Under the pieces are notes generated by a model. The model had not been told where the DNA came from and ran no database searches. It saw only the letters and a program-made list of their open reading frames with translations. Positions 28,201 through 36,291 of a DNA stretch of 64,000 nucleotides are shown in pieces. This DNA is from Pseudomonas frederiksbergensis (GTDB lineage Bacteria; Pseudomonadota; Gammaproteobacteria; Pseudomonadales; Pseudomonadaceae). The first letter of the stretch is position 1. Every line of letters starts with the position of its first letter. A program made the position numbers and the translations under genes. Where the stretch lies: positions 42,893-106,892 of the forward strand of contig NZ_JAAUOE010000014.1 in NCBI RefSeq assembly GCF_017114915.1, given 5' to 3'.

Positions 28201-28809
28201 GGGCTGAAAAGTTACGCACTTGGCGAACATGTCGTTGGCCTTGCCAAGTTGAAGGATCGGGGCGTCATCCAACGTTATGTCGACGCTTGCCGAGAGACCG
28301 CGAACGGGTCTGCATTGCCAGCCCCAATGCTACGGGGCAGCGCACCGGTGTCTCACTTCAACTCCGAATACGACAGAATGGTCTGGCGTCTTATCGAGGA
28401 TGTCGATTACCAGACAACGAGCGCAGGGGAAGCCTTCTGGCGCGATGTGGCAATCATTACCGAACTGGTTGTTGACGTTGTCTCCCTGTTTGTTCCACCT
28501 GTTGGTCTCGTGGCGAGCGTCCTGAAGATCACGCGCTCGATCGTTCAAGGATTGATTGCCTATAGTGAGGGCGATGAACGTTCCGCCAATGCTCATTTTG
28601 CTTCGGCCTGGAGAAGCGTCATCACCTTTTATGCAGGCCAGATTGCAGGTGCTGGTGTCTCTGTGTCGGCAGTGGGCTTGCTGTCGCGAGTCAAGGATAT
28701 TTCCGAGATTGTGTCGACCGTGACTGGGGTTCCAATGGGCATCGAGTATGTAACGGCGGTCACGTCCGCGTATTCGATCCAGGACAGTGAAACCCGAATC
28801 ACAGGCTGA
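25285..28809 (+). CDS. Large dermonecrotic-toxin-like (DUF6543-type) protein, putative toxin/effector
   Basis: A 1174-residue protein without recognisable signal peptide. Its style (long helical N-terminus, central AFRKYYRPFKDMIVYRARGA region, repeated Trp-rich patches such as FEPWWWDGVSL) is that of the large Pseudomonas proteins annotated as dermonecrotic toxin domain/DUF6543; this is recalled similarity, not a search. Residues from about 1055 (ITELVVDVVSLFVPPVGLVA and following) are hydrophobic and could insert in membranes. No catalytic residues are identified. GGAAG six bases before the ATG at 25285 supports that start. Codon use is more AT-rich than neighbours, suggesting transfer. No immunity or secretion gene adjoins. 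Confidence 0.55.
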   Translation: MTVQALVTQQNLININDSLTSIGEALKKIPSFKAVLQDVLFNELQQLLPEVYISRVFINRRRSDIKHPEPTGLLMDVFMECLSRGRPPVYDAAQYGVYEWLDSTDEQDQVEGLDVVALGTLIGAVLKTLVQKYTAVLDRYWAAARGTDAKGRALGSRSSGLQDLYAALFWHELGAMVQEGGLSPQVEVSLERFIKGNAQAPAYGVSVELEDGRFATLACCFVMHLNGQFQGELFPGNDHPVILYTSTKGLETFETSVALHRTLQERLGDRDQRAQLLKGVSLDDAEQVRSVPDVRYLNVQGNLFETFISTLFDKQRSDIAACLRRTQAPDANVQNILRSLESAQRMDELSQDAKARTARLIQLISKNAWPQWLKNSYLTNQEIYVSLEQELLKSQVALHGVMGGLSSFQEYVRRVVEEHISLGDENRVDPDSIRVSVKHSVRMGAKTIEHVERKSLTQLFMYGVHDTAGRFEIGFEAFHNNPRLTASNVEKAIKQFDLRLSYASERNSRYLEPHVKEAMREVLGRQVALSNFAAIVQKHISPKAQDIVQRYLFGDPAMEASGVAFRKYYRPFKDMIVYRARGATPDRSMHVLYAPGAPAGQEWYEFPDLTALKRQFIKWGYEKGDREYLIGQAFSGNRPEFIKDYLSLDDPRPVFEPWWWDGVSLVQWTSATENGPLMGAIEHIIVWEIAEEKVVTPDWYRKAGAQDRELFTRLNTDLKAIHEVSKEPLNIESFAGFSRNLVMKALNDYLRRSGAHPEIDPDRVTVKLQGHDWMTLTNLFIQWELWRSDVPTFEKLFPYVVPGGSFLEKLRDISRTATFQSLDNTSLGRLDASTINALIDLLPGEQYESYLKLNFLETPSYDLKAKLYCKAKQNEMLRAALTQKMQGSLSSEHFQWLKGLIEDLDREQRLNTGLFWSANPPGTGVSELVLEGKRIEGAYVFGREVAGKFEYLIYIPKAADGLAFRPIGTLTQGLKSYALGEHVVGLAKLKDRGVIQRYVDACRETANGSALPAPMLRGSAPVSHFNSEYDRMVWRLIEDVDYQTTSAGEAFWRDVAIITELVVDVVSLFVPPVGLVASVLKITRSIVQGLIAYSEGDERSANAHFASAWRSVITFYAGQIAGAGVSVSAVGLLSRVKDISEIVSTVTGVPMGIEYVTAVTSAYSIQDSETRITG

Positions 28810-28826
28810 TCCTGCCGGGTCAGCCG

Positions 28827-29603
28827 TTACTCAGGCTGATACCCCATCCGCCAACTCACGGCCCGCGTCGCAGCCAATAAACGCTGCGCCGCCGGGCCGT
28901 TTTCGTCAGCATGAAACAACGACGTCGGGCCGACGATGGTCAACACCGCAGCGATCTGTCCGAGGGCATTGAACACCGGTGCCGACAAGGCGTCCACGCC
29001 GGGCATCAGCAAACCGTGCACATGATGCAGACCGCGTTCGCGGATCTGTTCGCACAACGCCGCGTAGGCTTTTTCATTGGCCAGCGGATGGGCATCGACG
29101 GTGATTTCCTGCTCGCGCAATTCATCGGTTTCCCGATGCGGCAGGTAGGCACCGAACACCAGCCCCGTCGATGAGCTGAGCAATGGCAACACCGAGCCCA
29201 ATTGCGTGACCACCGTCACTGCCCGCACTGCCGGCTCGATGTGCACCACGGTCGCGCCCTGATTGCCCCACACCGCCAGAAAACAGGTTTCGTTCAGCTC
29301 ATCACGCAACTCGGCCAGAGGCAGAGCGGCGACTTTCAGCACGTCCATACTGTTCAGGGCAGCGAGGCCGACCCGCAGCGCTTCACGGCCCAGGCCGTAG
29401 TGATTGGTGGCGGTGTTCTGCTCGGCAAAACCGCTGGCGATCAGCGCCTGTAAATAGCGGTGAACCTTGCTGGCAGGCATCTGTACGTGTTCGGCCAGAC
29501 GCGACAACGAGGTTGAGGGCGACAGCTCGGCAAGCGCCTTGAGGATGTCGGTGCCGACCTCGGCCGAGCGGACTTTCTGTTTACCGTTGCTTTCGCTGGT
29601 CAT
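28827..29603 (-). CDS. hmgR: IclR-family repressor of the homogentisate pathway
   Basis: A 258-residue regulator. The winged helix is at residues 15-75 (GTDILKALAELSPSTSLSRL, MPASKVHRYLQALIASGF), followed by an IclR effector domain with LLSSSTGLVFGAYLPHRE and GVDALSAPVFN. Divergence from hmgA-fahA-maiA and the operator between them match HmgR, which in P. putida is released by homogentisate. It is convergent with the end of the putative toxin gene (17 nt apart). Confidence 0.9.
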   Translation of the reverse strand: MTSESNGKQKVRSAEVGTDILKALAELSPSTSLSRLAEHVQMPASKVHRYLQALIASGFAEQNTATNHYGLGREALRVGLAALNSMDVLKVAALPLAELRDELNETCFLAVWGNQGATVVHIEPAVRAVTVVTQLGSVLPLLSSSTGLVFGAYLPHRETDELREQEITVDAHPLANEKAYAALCEQIRERGLHHVHGLLMPGVDALSAPVFNALGQIAAVLTIVGPTSLFHADENGPAAQRLLAATRAVSWRMGYQPE

Positions 29604-29664
29604 GGAGGCGGTGTGATCCCGGGACGAATGGGCGTCTTTATAGCTTGACGGTCAATACCAATCA

Positions 29665-29691
29665 AATTACGTTATGCGTAATTGAATTACG
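29665..29691. promoter_or_regulatory. HmgR operator candidate: AATTACG-N5-CGTAATT plus a third half-site
   Basis: A perfect 7-bp inverted repeat (29665-29683) is followed by a third copy of AATTACG at 29685-29691, 20 bp from the first. It lies in the hmgR/hmgA intergenic region 77-103 nt before hmgA. The dyad fits an IclR-type dimer. Confidence 0.75.
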
Positions 29692-29767
29692 ATAAAAATA
29701 ACCCAGGCGTGCCAAGACCTCTTCAGCAGAGCGAGCGGCCATTGCCTACTCCCGTTCAGGAGGCTCC

Positions 29768-31072
29768 ATGAACCTCGATTCAACGGCGCCAGCGCTGGCT
29801 TATCAGTCAGGCTTTGGCAACGAATTCAGCAGCGAAGCGTTGCCCGGTGCACTGCCTGTCGGCCAGAATTCTCCGCAAAAAGCGCCTTATGGCTTGTACA
29901 CCGAGCTGTTCTCCGGCACTGCGTTCACCATGGCCCGCAGCGAAGCACGCCGGACCTGGATGTACCGCATCCAGCCGTCGGCCAATCACCCGGCATTCGT
30001 TAAACTGGATCGGCAACTGGCCGGTGGTCCGTTGGGTGAAGTGACCCCCAATCGCCTGCGCTGGAACCCCTTGGATATTCCTGCCGAGCCCACCGATTTC
30101 ATCGACGGGTTGGTGAGCATGGCCGCCAACTCCGGCGCGGATAAACCGGCCGGGATCAGCATTTACAACTACCGCGCCAACCGTTCCATGGAACGCGTGT
30201 TCTTCAACGCCGACGGCGAATTGCTGCTGGTGCCGGAACTGGGCCGCCTGCGCATCGCCACCGAACTGGGTGTGCTGGAGCTGGAACCGCTGGAAATCGC
30301 CGTCCTGCCGCGCGGGCTGAAATTTCGTGTCGAACTGCTCGACCCGCAAGCCCGCGGCTACGTCGCCGAAAACCACGGCGCACCGTTGCGCCTGCCGGAT
30401 CTGGGGCCAATCGGCAGCAACGGCCTGGCCAACCCGCGAGACTTCCTGACCCCAGTGGCCCATTACGAAAACCTCCAGCAACCGACCACCTTGGTGCAGA
30501 AATTCCTCGGCCAGTTGTGGGGTTGCGAGCTCGATCATTCGCCGCTGAACGTGGTCGCCTGGCACGGCAACAACGTGCCCTACAAATATGACCTGCGCCG
30601 TTTCAACACCATTGGCACCGTCAGTTTCGATCACCCGGATCCGTCGATTTTCACCGTCCTGACCTCGCCCACCAGCGTGCACGGTCTGGCCAACCTCGAC
30701 TTCGTGATCTTCCCGCCACGCTGGATGGTGGCCGAGAAAACCTTCCGTCCGCCATGGTTCCACCGCAACCTGATGAATGAATACATGGGCCTGATCAAGG
30801 GCGAGTACGACGCCAAGGCCGAAGGTTTCGTGCCGGGCGGCGCCTCGCTGCACAGCTGCATGAGCGCCCACGGTCCCGACGGCGAAACTTGCACCAAGGC
30901 GATCAACGCTGAACTGGCGCCGGCTAAAATCGACAACACCATGGCTTTCATGTTCGAGACCAGCCAGGTGCTGCGCCCGAGCCGATTCGCCCTGGATTGT
31001 CCGCAACTGCAAAACGATTACGACGCCTGCTGGGCCACGCTGCCCGCCACTTTCGACCCGACCCGGAGATAA
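29768..31072 (+). CDS. hmgA: Homogentisate 1,2-dioxygenase
   Basis: A 434-residue non-haem iron enzyme that opens homogentisate to 4-maleylacetoacetate. [19 protein letters not shown] is the family N-terminus. The iron ligands are in [14 protein letters not shown] (His and Glu near residues 332-338) and the following [13 protein letters not shown] (His). ATG is preceded by AGGAGG. First gene of hmgA-fahA-maiA, 3 nt before fahA. All ligands are present, so it should be active. Confidence 0.97.
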   Translation: MNLDSTAPALAYQSGFGNEFSSEALPGALPVGQNSPQKAPYGLYTELFSGTAFTMARSEARRTWMYRIQPSANHPAFVKLDRQLAGGPLGEVTPNRLRWNPLDIPAEPTDFIDGLVSMAANSGADKPAGISIYNYRANRSMERVFFNADGELLLVPELGRLRIATELGVLELEPLEIAVLPRGLKFRVELLDPQARGYVAENHGAPLRLPDLGPIGSNGLANPRDFLTPVAHYENLQQPTTLVQKFLGQLWGCELDHSPLNVVAWHGNNVPYKYDLRRFNTIGTVSFDHPDPSIFTVLTSPTSVHGLANLDFVIFPPRWMVAEKTFRPPWFHRNLMNEYMGLIKGEYDAKAEGFVPGGASLHSCMSAHGPDGETCTKAINAELAPAKIDNTMAFMFETSQVLRPSRFALDCPQLQNDYDACWATLPATFDPTRR

Positions 31073-31075
31073 CCC

Positions 31076-32383
31076 ATGACTCAGACTTCCATCACTCGTA
31101 GCTGGGTTGCCTCCGCCAACGGCCACGCGGATTTCCCGCTGCAAAACCTGCCGTTGGGCGTGTTCAGCGTGAAGGGCGGAGCGCCGCGCAGTGGCGTGGC
31201 GATCGGCGACCATATCTTTGATCTGGGAGCAGCACTCGATGCCGGGCTGTTCGACGACGGAGCCGCGCGGACCGCTGTCGAAGCCACCCGTGGCGGCCAG
31301 TTGAATGCGTTTTTCGAGCTGGGTCGCGAGGCACGCATCGCCTTGCGGGAACGCTTGATCGAGTTGTTCAAGGAAGGCAGCACCCTGCACGGCAAGATCG
31401 AAGCCCAAGGCGCAAAACTGCTGCCGCTGGCAGCGGATTGCGAGATGCACCTGCCGGCGAAGATCAACGACTACACCGACTTCTACGTCGGCATCGAGCA
31501 CGCGCAGAATGTCGGCAAACTGTTCCGCCCGGACAACCCGCTGCTGCCGAACTACAAGTACGTGCCAATCGGTTATCACGGCCGCGCCTCCACCATTCGC
31601 CCATCCGGCACCGACGTACGACGTCCGAAAGGCCAGACCTTGCCGGCCGGCCAGACCGAGCCGACGTTTGGCCCATGCGCGCGCCTGGACTACGAACTGG
31701 AACTGGGCATCTGGATCGGTCCGGGCAACGCCATGGGCGACGCCATCGCCATCGGTGACGCCGCCGATCACATCGCCGGTTTCTGCCTGCTCAACGACTG
31801 GTCGGCGCGGGATATCCAGGCCTGGGAATACCAGCCGCTGGGGCCGTTCCTGTCCAAGAGTTTCATCACCAGCATTTCGCCGTGGGTGGTGACGGCCGAA
31901 GCGCTGGAGCCGTTCCGTCGTGCGCAGCCTGCACGCCCTGAAGGCGATCCGCAGCCGCTGCCGTACCTGTTCGACAAACGCGATCAGGCCGCCGGTGCCT
32001 TCGACATCGAACTCGAAGTGTTGCTGTTGACCGAAGCGATGCGCGAACAGAATCTGCCGGCCCATCGCCTGACCCTCAGCAATACCCAACACATGTACTG
32101 GACCGTGGCGCAAATGGTGGCGCACCACAGCGTCAACGGCTGCCAGTTGCAGGCCGGTGATCTGTTCGGTTCGGGCACGCTGTCGGGCCCTGAAAACGGT
32201 CAATTCGGCAGCCTGCTGGAAATCACCGAGGGCGGTAAAAAGCCGATCGAACTGGCCTCGGGCGAGGTGCGTAAATTCCTCGAGGATGGCGACGAAGTCA
32301 TCCTGCGGGCACGTTGCAGCCGTGAGGGTTTTGCTTCCATCGGCTTTGGCGAATGCCGCGGCAAAGTGCTGCCGGCGCGCTAA
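31076..32383 (+). CDS. fahA: Fumarylacetoacetase
   Basis: A 435-residue hydrolase that cleaves fumarylacetoacetate to fumarate and acetoacetate, the last step of tyrosine catabolism. The N-terminal SH3-like domain is followed by the FAH domain with DFYVGIEHAQNVGKLFRP, YHGRASTI, the metal-binding LDYELELGIWIG and CLLNDWSARDIQAWEY, and catalytic His in YHGR. GGAG precedes the ATG. It is coupled to hmgA (3-nt gap) and followed by maiA after 12 nt. Confidence 0.97.
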   Translation: MTQTSITRSWVASANGHADFPLQNLPLGVFSVKGGAPRSGVAIGDHIFDLGAALDAGLFDDGAARTAVEATRGGQLNAFFELGREARIALRERLIELFKEGSTLHGKIEAQGAKLLPLAADCEMHLPAKINDYTDFYVGIEHAQNVGKLFRPDNPLLPNYKYVPIGYHGRASTIRPSGTDVRRPKGQTLPAGQTEPTFGPCARLDYELELGIWIGPGNAMGDAIAIGDAADHIAGFCLLNDWSARDIQAWEYQPLGPFLSKSFITSISPWVVTAEALEPFRRAQPARPEGDPQPLPYLFDKRDQAAGAFDIELEVLLLTEAMREQNLPAHRLTLSNTQHMYWTVAQMVAHHSVNGCQLQAGDLFGSGTLSGPENGQFGSLLEITEGGKKPIELASGEVRKFLEDGDEVILRARCSREGFASIGFGECRGKVLPAR

Positions 32384-32395
32384 GAGGATCGGCTC

Positions 32396-33031
32396 ATGGA
32401 ACTCTATACCTATTACCGTTCGACCTCGTCTTACCGGGTGCGCATTGCGCTGGCGTTGAAGGGGCTGGATTACCAGGCACTGCCGGTCAACCTGATCGCG
32501 CCGCAGGGTGGCGAACATCGCCAGCCGGCGTACCTGGGCATCAACCCGCAAGGCCGGGTGCCGGCCTTGCGCACCGACGAAGGTGAATTGCTGATCCAGT
32601 CACCGGCGATCATCGAGTACCTGGAGGAACGTTATCCACAGGTGCCGCTGCTGTCCAAAGACCTCGCCGCCCGTGCTCACGAGCGTGGCGTGGCGGCGGT
32701 GATCGGTTGCGATGTGCATCCGCTGCACAACGTCAGCGTGCTCAATAAACTGCGGCAGTGGGGGCACGACGAACCGCAAGTGGTCGAGTGGATCGGTCAC
32801 TGGATCAATCAAGGGTTGGTGACGGTGGAGCAGTTGATTGGTGACAGCGGATATTGCTTTGGCGATCAGCCGGGGCTGGCGGATGTCTATCTGATCCCGC
32901 AGCTGTATGCGGCCGAGCGTTTCAGTATTTCACTGGATGCTTACCCGCGAATTCGTCGAGTGGCGGCGCTGGCGGCGACACATCCAGCCTTCATCAAGGC
33001 GCATCCGGCGAATCAGCCCGACACTCCGTAA
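32396..33031 (+). CDS. maiA: Maleylacetoacetate isomerase (zeta-class GST)
   Basis: A 211-residue glutathione-dependent cis-trans isomerase. The zeta signature SSYRVRIALALKGL at about residues 10-24 holds the catalytic Ser, and QSPAIIEYLEERYP binds glutathione. The alpha-helical C-terminal domain contains CDVHPLHNVSVLNKL and FSISLDAYPRI. Last gene of the homogentisate operon, with GAGGA upstream of the ATG. Confidence 0.95.
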   Translation: MELYTYYRSTSSYRVRIALALKGLDYQALPVNLIAPQGGEHRQPAYLGINPQGRVPALRTDEGELLIQSPAIIEYLEERYPQVPLLSKDLAARAHERGVAAVIGCDVHPLHNVSVLNKLRQWGHDEPQVVEWIGHWINQGLVTVEQLIGDSGYCFGDQPGLADVYLIPQLYAAERFSISLDAYPRIRRVAALAATHPAFIKAHPANQPDTP

Positions 33032-33061
33032 AACCGTACACGGTCCTACAAAGGGCGGTGA

Positions 33062-33865
33062 TCAATGGACGATGGCGTTTGGCGGTAGGTGCCCCAGCCG
33101 TTCAGTCAGGCGAATCCGCTGGATCGGATCGTCACAGAGCAGCAGTGCGTGTTCCAGGTCAAATCGCTCGGCATTCGGGCAGTCCAGCCGTTGATAGAGG
33201 CTGGCCCGGGCCAGGTAGTCGGAGGCGCTGGCGTTGCCCAGTTCCAGCACTCGTTCAGCGTCGACCAGGGCGTTGATGTAGTCATCGTTCGTGAGGTGCA
33301 ACTGGCGCAGGTTGCGCGACAACCGTTGCAGCATCTGCGCAGGTTCGGCGGTCTGCAAATGCTCGGCGCTGAGCTTCATGTTCGGCCCGTACTGACGTTG
33401 CAGCAGTTCACGACAATCGTTGGGGTACAGTCGGCGTCCGCCACACGGGTCGAGCAAATGATCGGCGCCTTGCACCCGCAGCAGGAAATGCCCGGGGAAG
33501 TTGACCCCGACCAGGGGAATTTCCAGCCTTCTGGCCAGTTCCAGCGCAATCAGGCCCAGCGTCAGCGGCTGGCCCCTGCGGCGTTCCAGCACTTTATGGA
33601 GCAATGCCACTTGCGGGCGCAAGGGCGTGAAGTCGTCCTGGGCGAACCCCAGGTCATTCATCCGCCGCAACAATGGTTGCGCCAATTCATTCACCGGTAG
33701 CATCGGCAACCCGTAGCTGACCCGCTGTTGCAAGTCTTTGAAGTCCGTCAGCACAGTTTCGGGATTCAGCTCTTTATCATGTTCGGCGGCAATCCACAGC
33801 GCCGCCTCGAACAGCGCGGGCGGTGATCGTTGCAGACAGTCGAAAAAGCGTTGGCGCGGGGTCAT
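33062..33865 (-). CDS. SirB1-type transglutaminase-like/TPR protein
   Basis: A 267-residue protein. The Transglut_core2 domain spans about residues 40-190 (EVL..RRRGQPLTLGLIALELARRL, VGVNFPGHFLLRV, LLDPCGGRRL), and a TPR-like tail of about 65 residues follows (YINALVDAERVLELGNASAS). The catalytic cysteine of true transglutaminases is not evident, as in the rest of the family. Function unknown. ATG at 33865 has CGGAG at proper distance. Convergent with maiA, divergent from the leucine-dehydrogenase-like gene. Confidence 0.85.
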   Translation of the reverse strand: MTPRQRFFDCLQRSPPALFEAALWIAAEHDKELNPETVLTDFKDLQQRVSYGLPMLPVNELAQPLLRRMNDLGFAQDDFTPLRPQVALLHKVLERRRGQPLTLGLIALELARRLEIPLVGVNFPGHFLLRVQGADHLLDPCGGRRLYPNDCRELLQRQYGPNMKLSAEHLQTAEPAQMLQRLSRNLRQLHLTNDDYINALVDAERVLELGNASASDYLARASLYQRLDCPNAERFDLEHALLLCDDPIQRIRLTERLGHLPPNAIVH

Positions 33866-34048
33866 CAAAATCTCCGGGGAATGCCTCGTTTTAGCCCCGT
33901 CGCGCGCATTCGTCCAGTACCGAACACAGGCGGTAACAGGTTATGTCCGAAAGCCTCTAAAGCGGCGCCGCTTATTCCGGCGCGTTTCTGCAATTTTTGT
34001 GCACAAGCCTATACTGGCGACTACAAGAAGTGATTCGGGAGCCCTACG

Positions 34049-35068
34049 ATGTTCGCTCTCATGCAAAGCACTCGCCTTGAATCGCTGCACCTGAGCGTCG
34101 ATCCGGTCACCGGGTTGAAGGCGGTGATTGCCATCCATAACAGCCGTCTGGGGCCAGCCTTGGGCGGGTGTCGTTACCTTGCCTACCCCAGCGATGAATC
34201 CGCGATCGAGGATGCTGTGCGCCTGGCCCAAGGCATGAGTTACAAGGCGGCCCTGGCCGGTCTGGCTCAGGGCGGTGGTGTTGCGGTGATTATTCGCCCG
34301 GCCCATGTGGAAAACCGCGCCGCAGTGTTCGAAGCGTTCGGGCGCTGGATCAATCAGCTCGACGGTCGCTACATTACCGCCATCGACGCCGGCACCTCGG
34401 TGGCGGACATGGATTGCATCGCTCAACACACTCAATTCGTCACCAGCACCACCGCCGCGGGCGACCCTGCGCCACATGCCGCCATGGGCGTGTTTGCTGG
34501 CATTCGCAGCACCGCCATGGCCCGCCTGGGCAGCGATAATCTCGAAGGCCTGCGCGTTGCCATTCAAGGCTTGGGCAACGTCGGGTACGCCTTGGCCGAA
34601 CAGCTGCACGCTGCCGGCGCCGAGCTGTTGGTCAGCGACATCGATCAAGGCAAAGTGCAACTGGCCATGGAGCAGTTGGGCGCTCATCCGATCGCCAACG
34701 AAGCGCTGCTCAGCACCCCTTGCGACATTCTCGCGCCTTGCGGCCTGGGCGGTGTGCTTAACAGGACCAGCGTGACGCAATTGCGTTGCTCGGCGGTCGC
34801 CGGTTCGGCGAACAACCAACTGACCCATCTGGAAGTCGCCGATCAGCTGGAACGCCGGGGCATTTTGTATGCGCCGGATTACGTGATCAACGCCGGCGGG
34901 CTGATCTACGTGTCGCTCAAACATCGCGGGGAAGAACTGACGACCATCACCGCGCACCTGTCGAAAATCAGTTCTCGGCTGACCGAAGTCTTTGCCCATG
35001 CCCAGGCAGAGAAACGTTCCCCGGCCAGGGTCGCGGATGAGTTGGCGGAGAAAGTGCTGTACCGGTGA
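34049..35068 (+). CDS. ldh: Leucine dehydrogenase-like protein lacking the catalytic lysine
   Basis: A 339-residue Glu/Leu/Phe/Val dehydrogenase. The substrate lysine is kept (GMSYKAALAG, Lys66), as are the catalytic aspartate region RYITAIDAGTS and the NAD-binding GLGNVGYALAEQL. The catalytic lysine of GGGK is replaced: residue 78 is Val (GGGVAVI, codon GTT at 34280-34282). In characterised leucine dehydrogenases this lysine (Lys80) is needed for catalysis. The frame is otherwise complete. Heads a set with E1alpha, E1beta and E2 genes, where it would make branched 2-oxoacids. Possibly inactive or altered in function. Confidence 0.87.
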   Translation: MFALMQSTRLESLHLSVDPVTGLKAVIAIHNSRLGPALGGCRYLAYPSDESAIEDAVRLAQGMSYKAALAGLAQGGGVAVIIRPAHVENRAAVFEAFGRWINQLDGRYITAIDAGTSVADMDCIAQHTQFVTSTTAAGDPAPHAAMGVFAGIRSTAMARLGSDNLEGLRVAIQGLGNVGYALAEQLHAAGAELLVSDIDQGKVQLAMEQLGAHPIANEALLSTPCDILAPCGLGGVLNRTSVTQLRCSAVAGSANNQLTHLEVADQLERRGILYAPDYVINAGGLIYVSLKHRGEELTTITAHLSKISSRLTEVFAHAQAEKRSPARVADELAEKVLYR

Positions 35069-35100
35069 TGCAGCACGAGTGAACAGTTTGAATCGATAAA

Positions 35101-35131
35101 GGAGCGAGTGCCTATCCGGCCAACTCGCTCC
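35101..35131. promoter_or_regulatory. Inverted repeat GGAGCGAGT-N13-ACTCGCTCC between ldh and E1alpha
   Basis: A perfect 9-bp stem without a T-run, 32 nt after the ldh stop. It may be a processing site, an operator or a weak attenuator that sets relative expression of ldh and the dehydrogenase complex. Confidence 0.5.
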
Positions 35132-35199
35132 CCAAACCCTGCGCCACAAGCGTGGGGGCTGACCATTGCACGCCGACCCCGCGTGCCAGGAGCCCTGTG

Positions 35200-36291
35200 A
35201 TGCTTCACAAGGTCGAGCTGCCCTACACCCGTTTTTTATCCCCTGACGGCCAGGCGCTCTGCGATCTTCCTGCCTGGGCCGACGACTTCAATCTGTTGAC
35301 GCGCCTGTATCGGCAGATGGTCCTGACCCGCCTTTTTGACCAGAAAGCAGTCGCTCTGCAACGCACCGGGCGTATCGGCACCTATGCGCCGACCCTGGGC
35401 CAGGAAGCCATTGGCGTTGCGGTCGGCAGTTTGATGCACGCCGAAGATGTGCTGATTCCGTATTACCGCGACACCGCCGTGCAGTTGATGCGTGGCGTGC
35501 GCATGGAAGAAATTCTCCTGTATTGGGGCGGTGATGAGCGTGGCAGCGACTTCGTCGACCCGGCGGTGGCGCAGGATTTCCCGATCTGTGTGCCGATCGC
35601 CACCCAGGCCCTGCATGCCTGCGGTGTTGCCAGCGCATTCAAGATCCGCGGCGAGCATCGGGTCGCCGTCACTACCTGCGGCGACGGCGGAACCAGCAAA
35701 GGGGACTTTCTCGAGGCCCTCAATGTCGCGGGCGCCTGGCAGTTGCCGGTGGTGTTCATGGTCAACAATAACCAATGGGCGATCTCGGTACCCCGGCGAA
35801 TTCAGTGCGGCGCGCCCACCTTGGCGCAGAAAGCCATTGGCGCCGGCTTCCACGGCGAGCAAGTGGACGGCAACGACATCCTCGCCGTGTATGACCGCGT
35901 GCAAGCGGCCCTCGAACGGGCGCGTCACGGCAAAGGCCCGGTGTTGCTCGAATGCCTGAGCTATCGCCTCGGCGATCACACCACCGCCGACGACGCCACG
36001 CGCTACCGCTCGGCGGACGAGGTCAAGCAGGCCTGGCTCGAAGAACCGATCAAACGCCTGCAACGGTTCATGGCCGGGCAGGGCGTGTGGGACGAAAGCC
36101 GCGAGCAGGCGCTGATCAGCGAGTGCCAGGGTCTGGTGCAGGAGGCTGTGGATAACTTCGAAGCGGCGGGCCTGCAGGCGCCGGAATCGGTGATCGATCA
36201 TGTCTACGCCCAGTGGCCGCCAGCCTTGGCCGAGCAGCGCGAAGAGTTCCTTGAACGGGTAGCGCGCCGTGGAGGTTCGAGCGATGAGTAA
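35200..36291 (+). CDS. pdhA: 2-oxoacid dehydrogenase E1 component, alpha subunit
   Basis: A 363-residue ThDP enzyme subunit that decarboxylates a 2-oxoacid. The ThDP-binding motif is GDGGTSKGDFLEALNVAG to VNNNQWAIS, near residues 163-195. TYAPTLGQEAIGVAVG and SYRLGDHTTADDATRY are conserved E1alpha stretches. ATG at 35200 is chosen over an earlier in-frame start. It overlaps the E1beta start by 8 nt. The cluster resembles the ldh-pdhA-pdhB-E2 set of P. aeruginosa and could act on pyruvate or branched 2-oxoacids; no E3 gene is present, so E3 must come from elsewhere. Confidence 0.88.
   Translation: MLHKVELPYTRFLSPDGQALCDLPAWADDFNLLTRLYRQMVLTRLFDQKAVALQRTGRIGTYAPTLGQEAIGVAVGSLMHAEDVLIPYYRDTAVQLMRGVRMEEILLYWGGDERGSDFVDPAVAQDFPICVPIATQALHACGVASAFKIRGEHRVAVTTCGDGGTSKGDFLEALNVAGAWQLPVVFMVNNNQWAISVPRRIQCGAPTLAQKAIGAGFHGEQVDGNDILAVYDRVQAALERARHGKGPVLLECLSYRLGDHTTADDATRYRSADEVKQAWLEEPIKRLQRFMAGQGVWDESREQALISECQGLVQEAVDNFEAAGLQAPESVIDHVYAQWPPALAEQREEFLERVARRGGSSDE

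Noticed and set aside
29807..32551. 914-codon minus-strand open frame across hmgA and fahA
   Set aside because: Shadow of two certain genes; composition is that of a complementary-strand frame and no motif is present.
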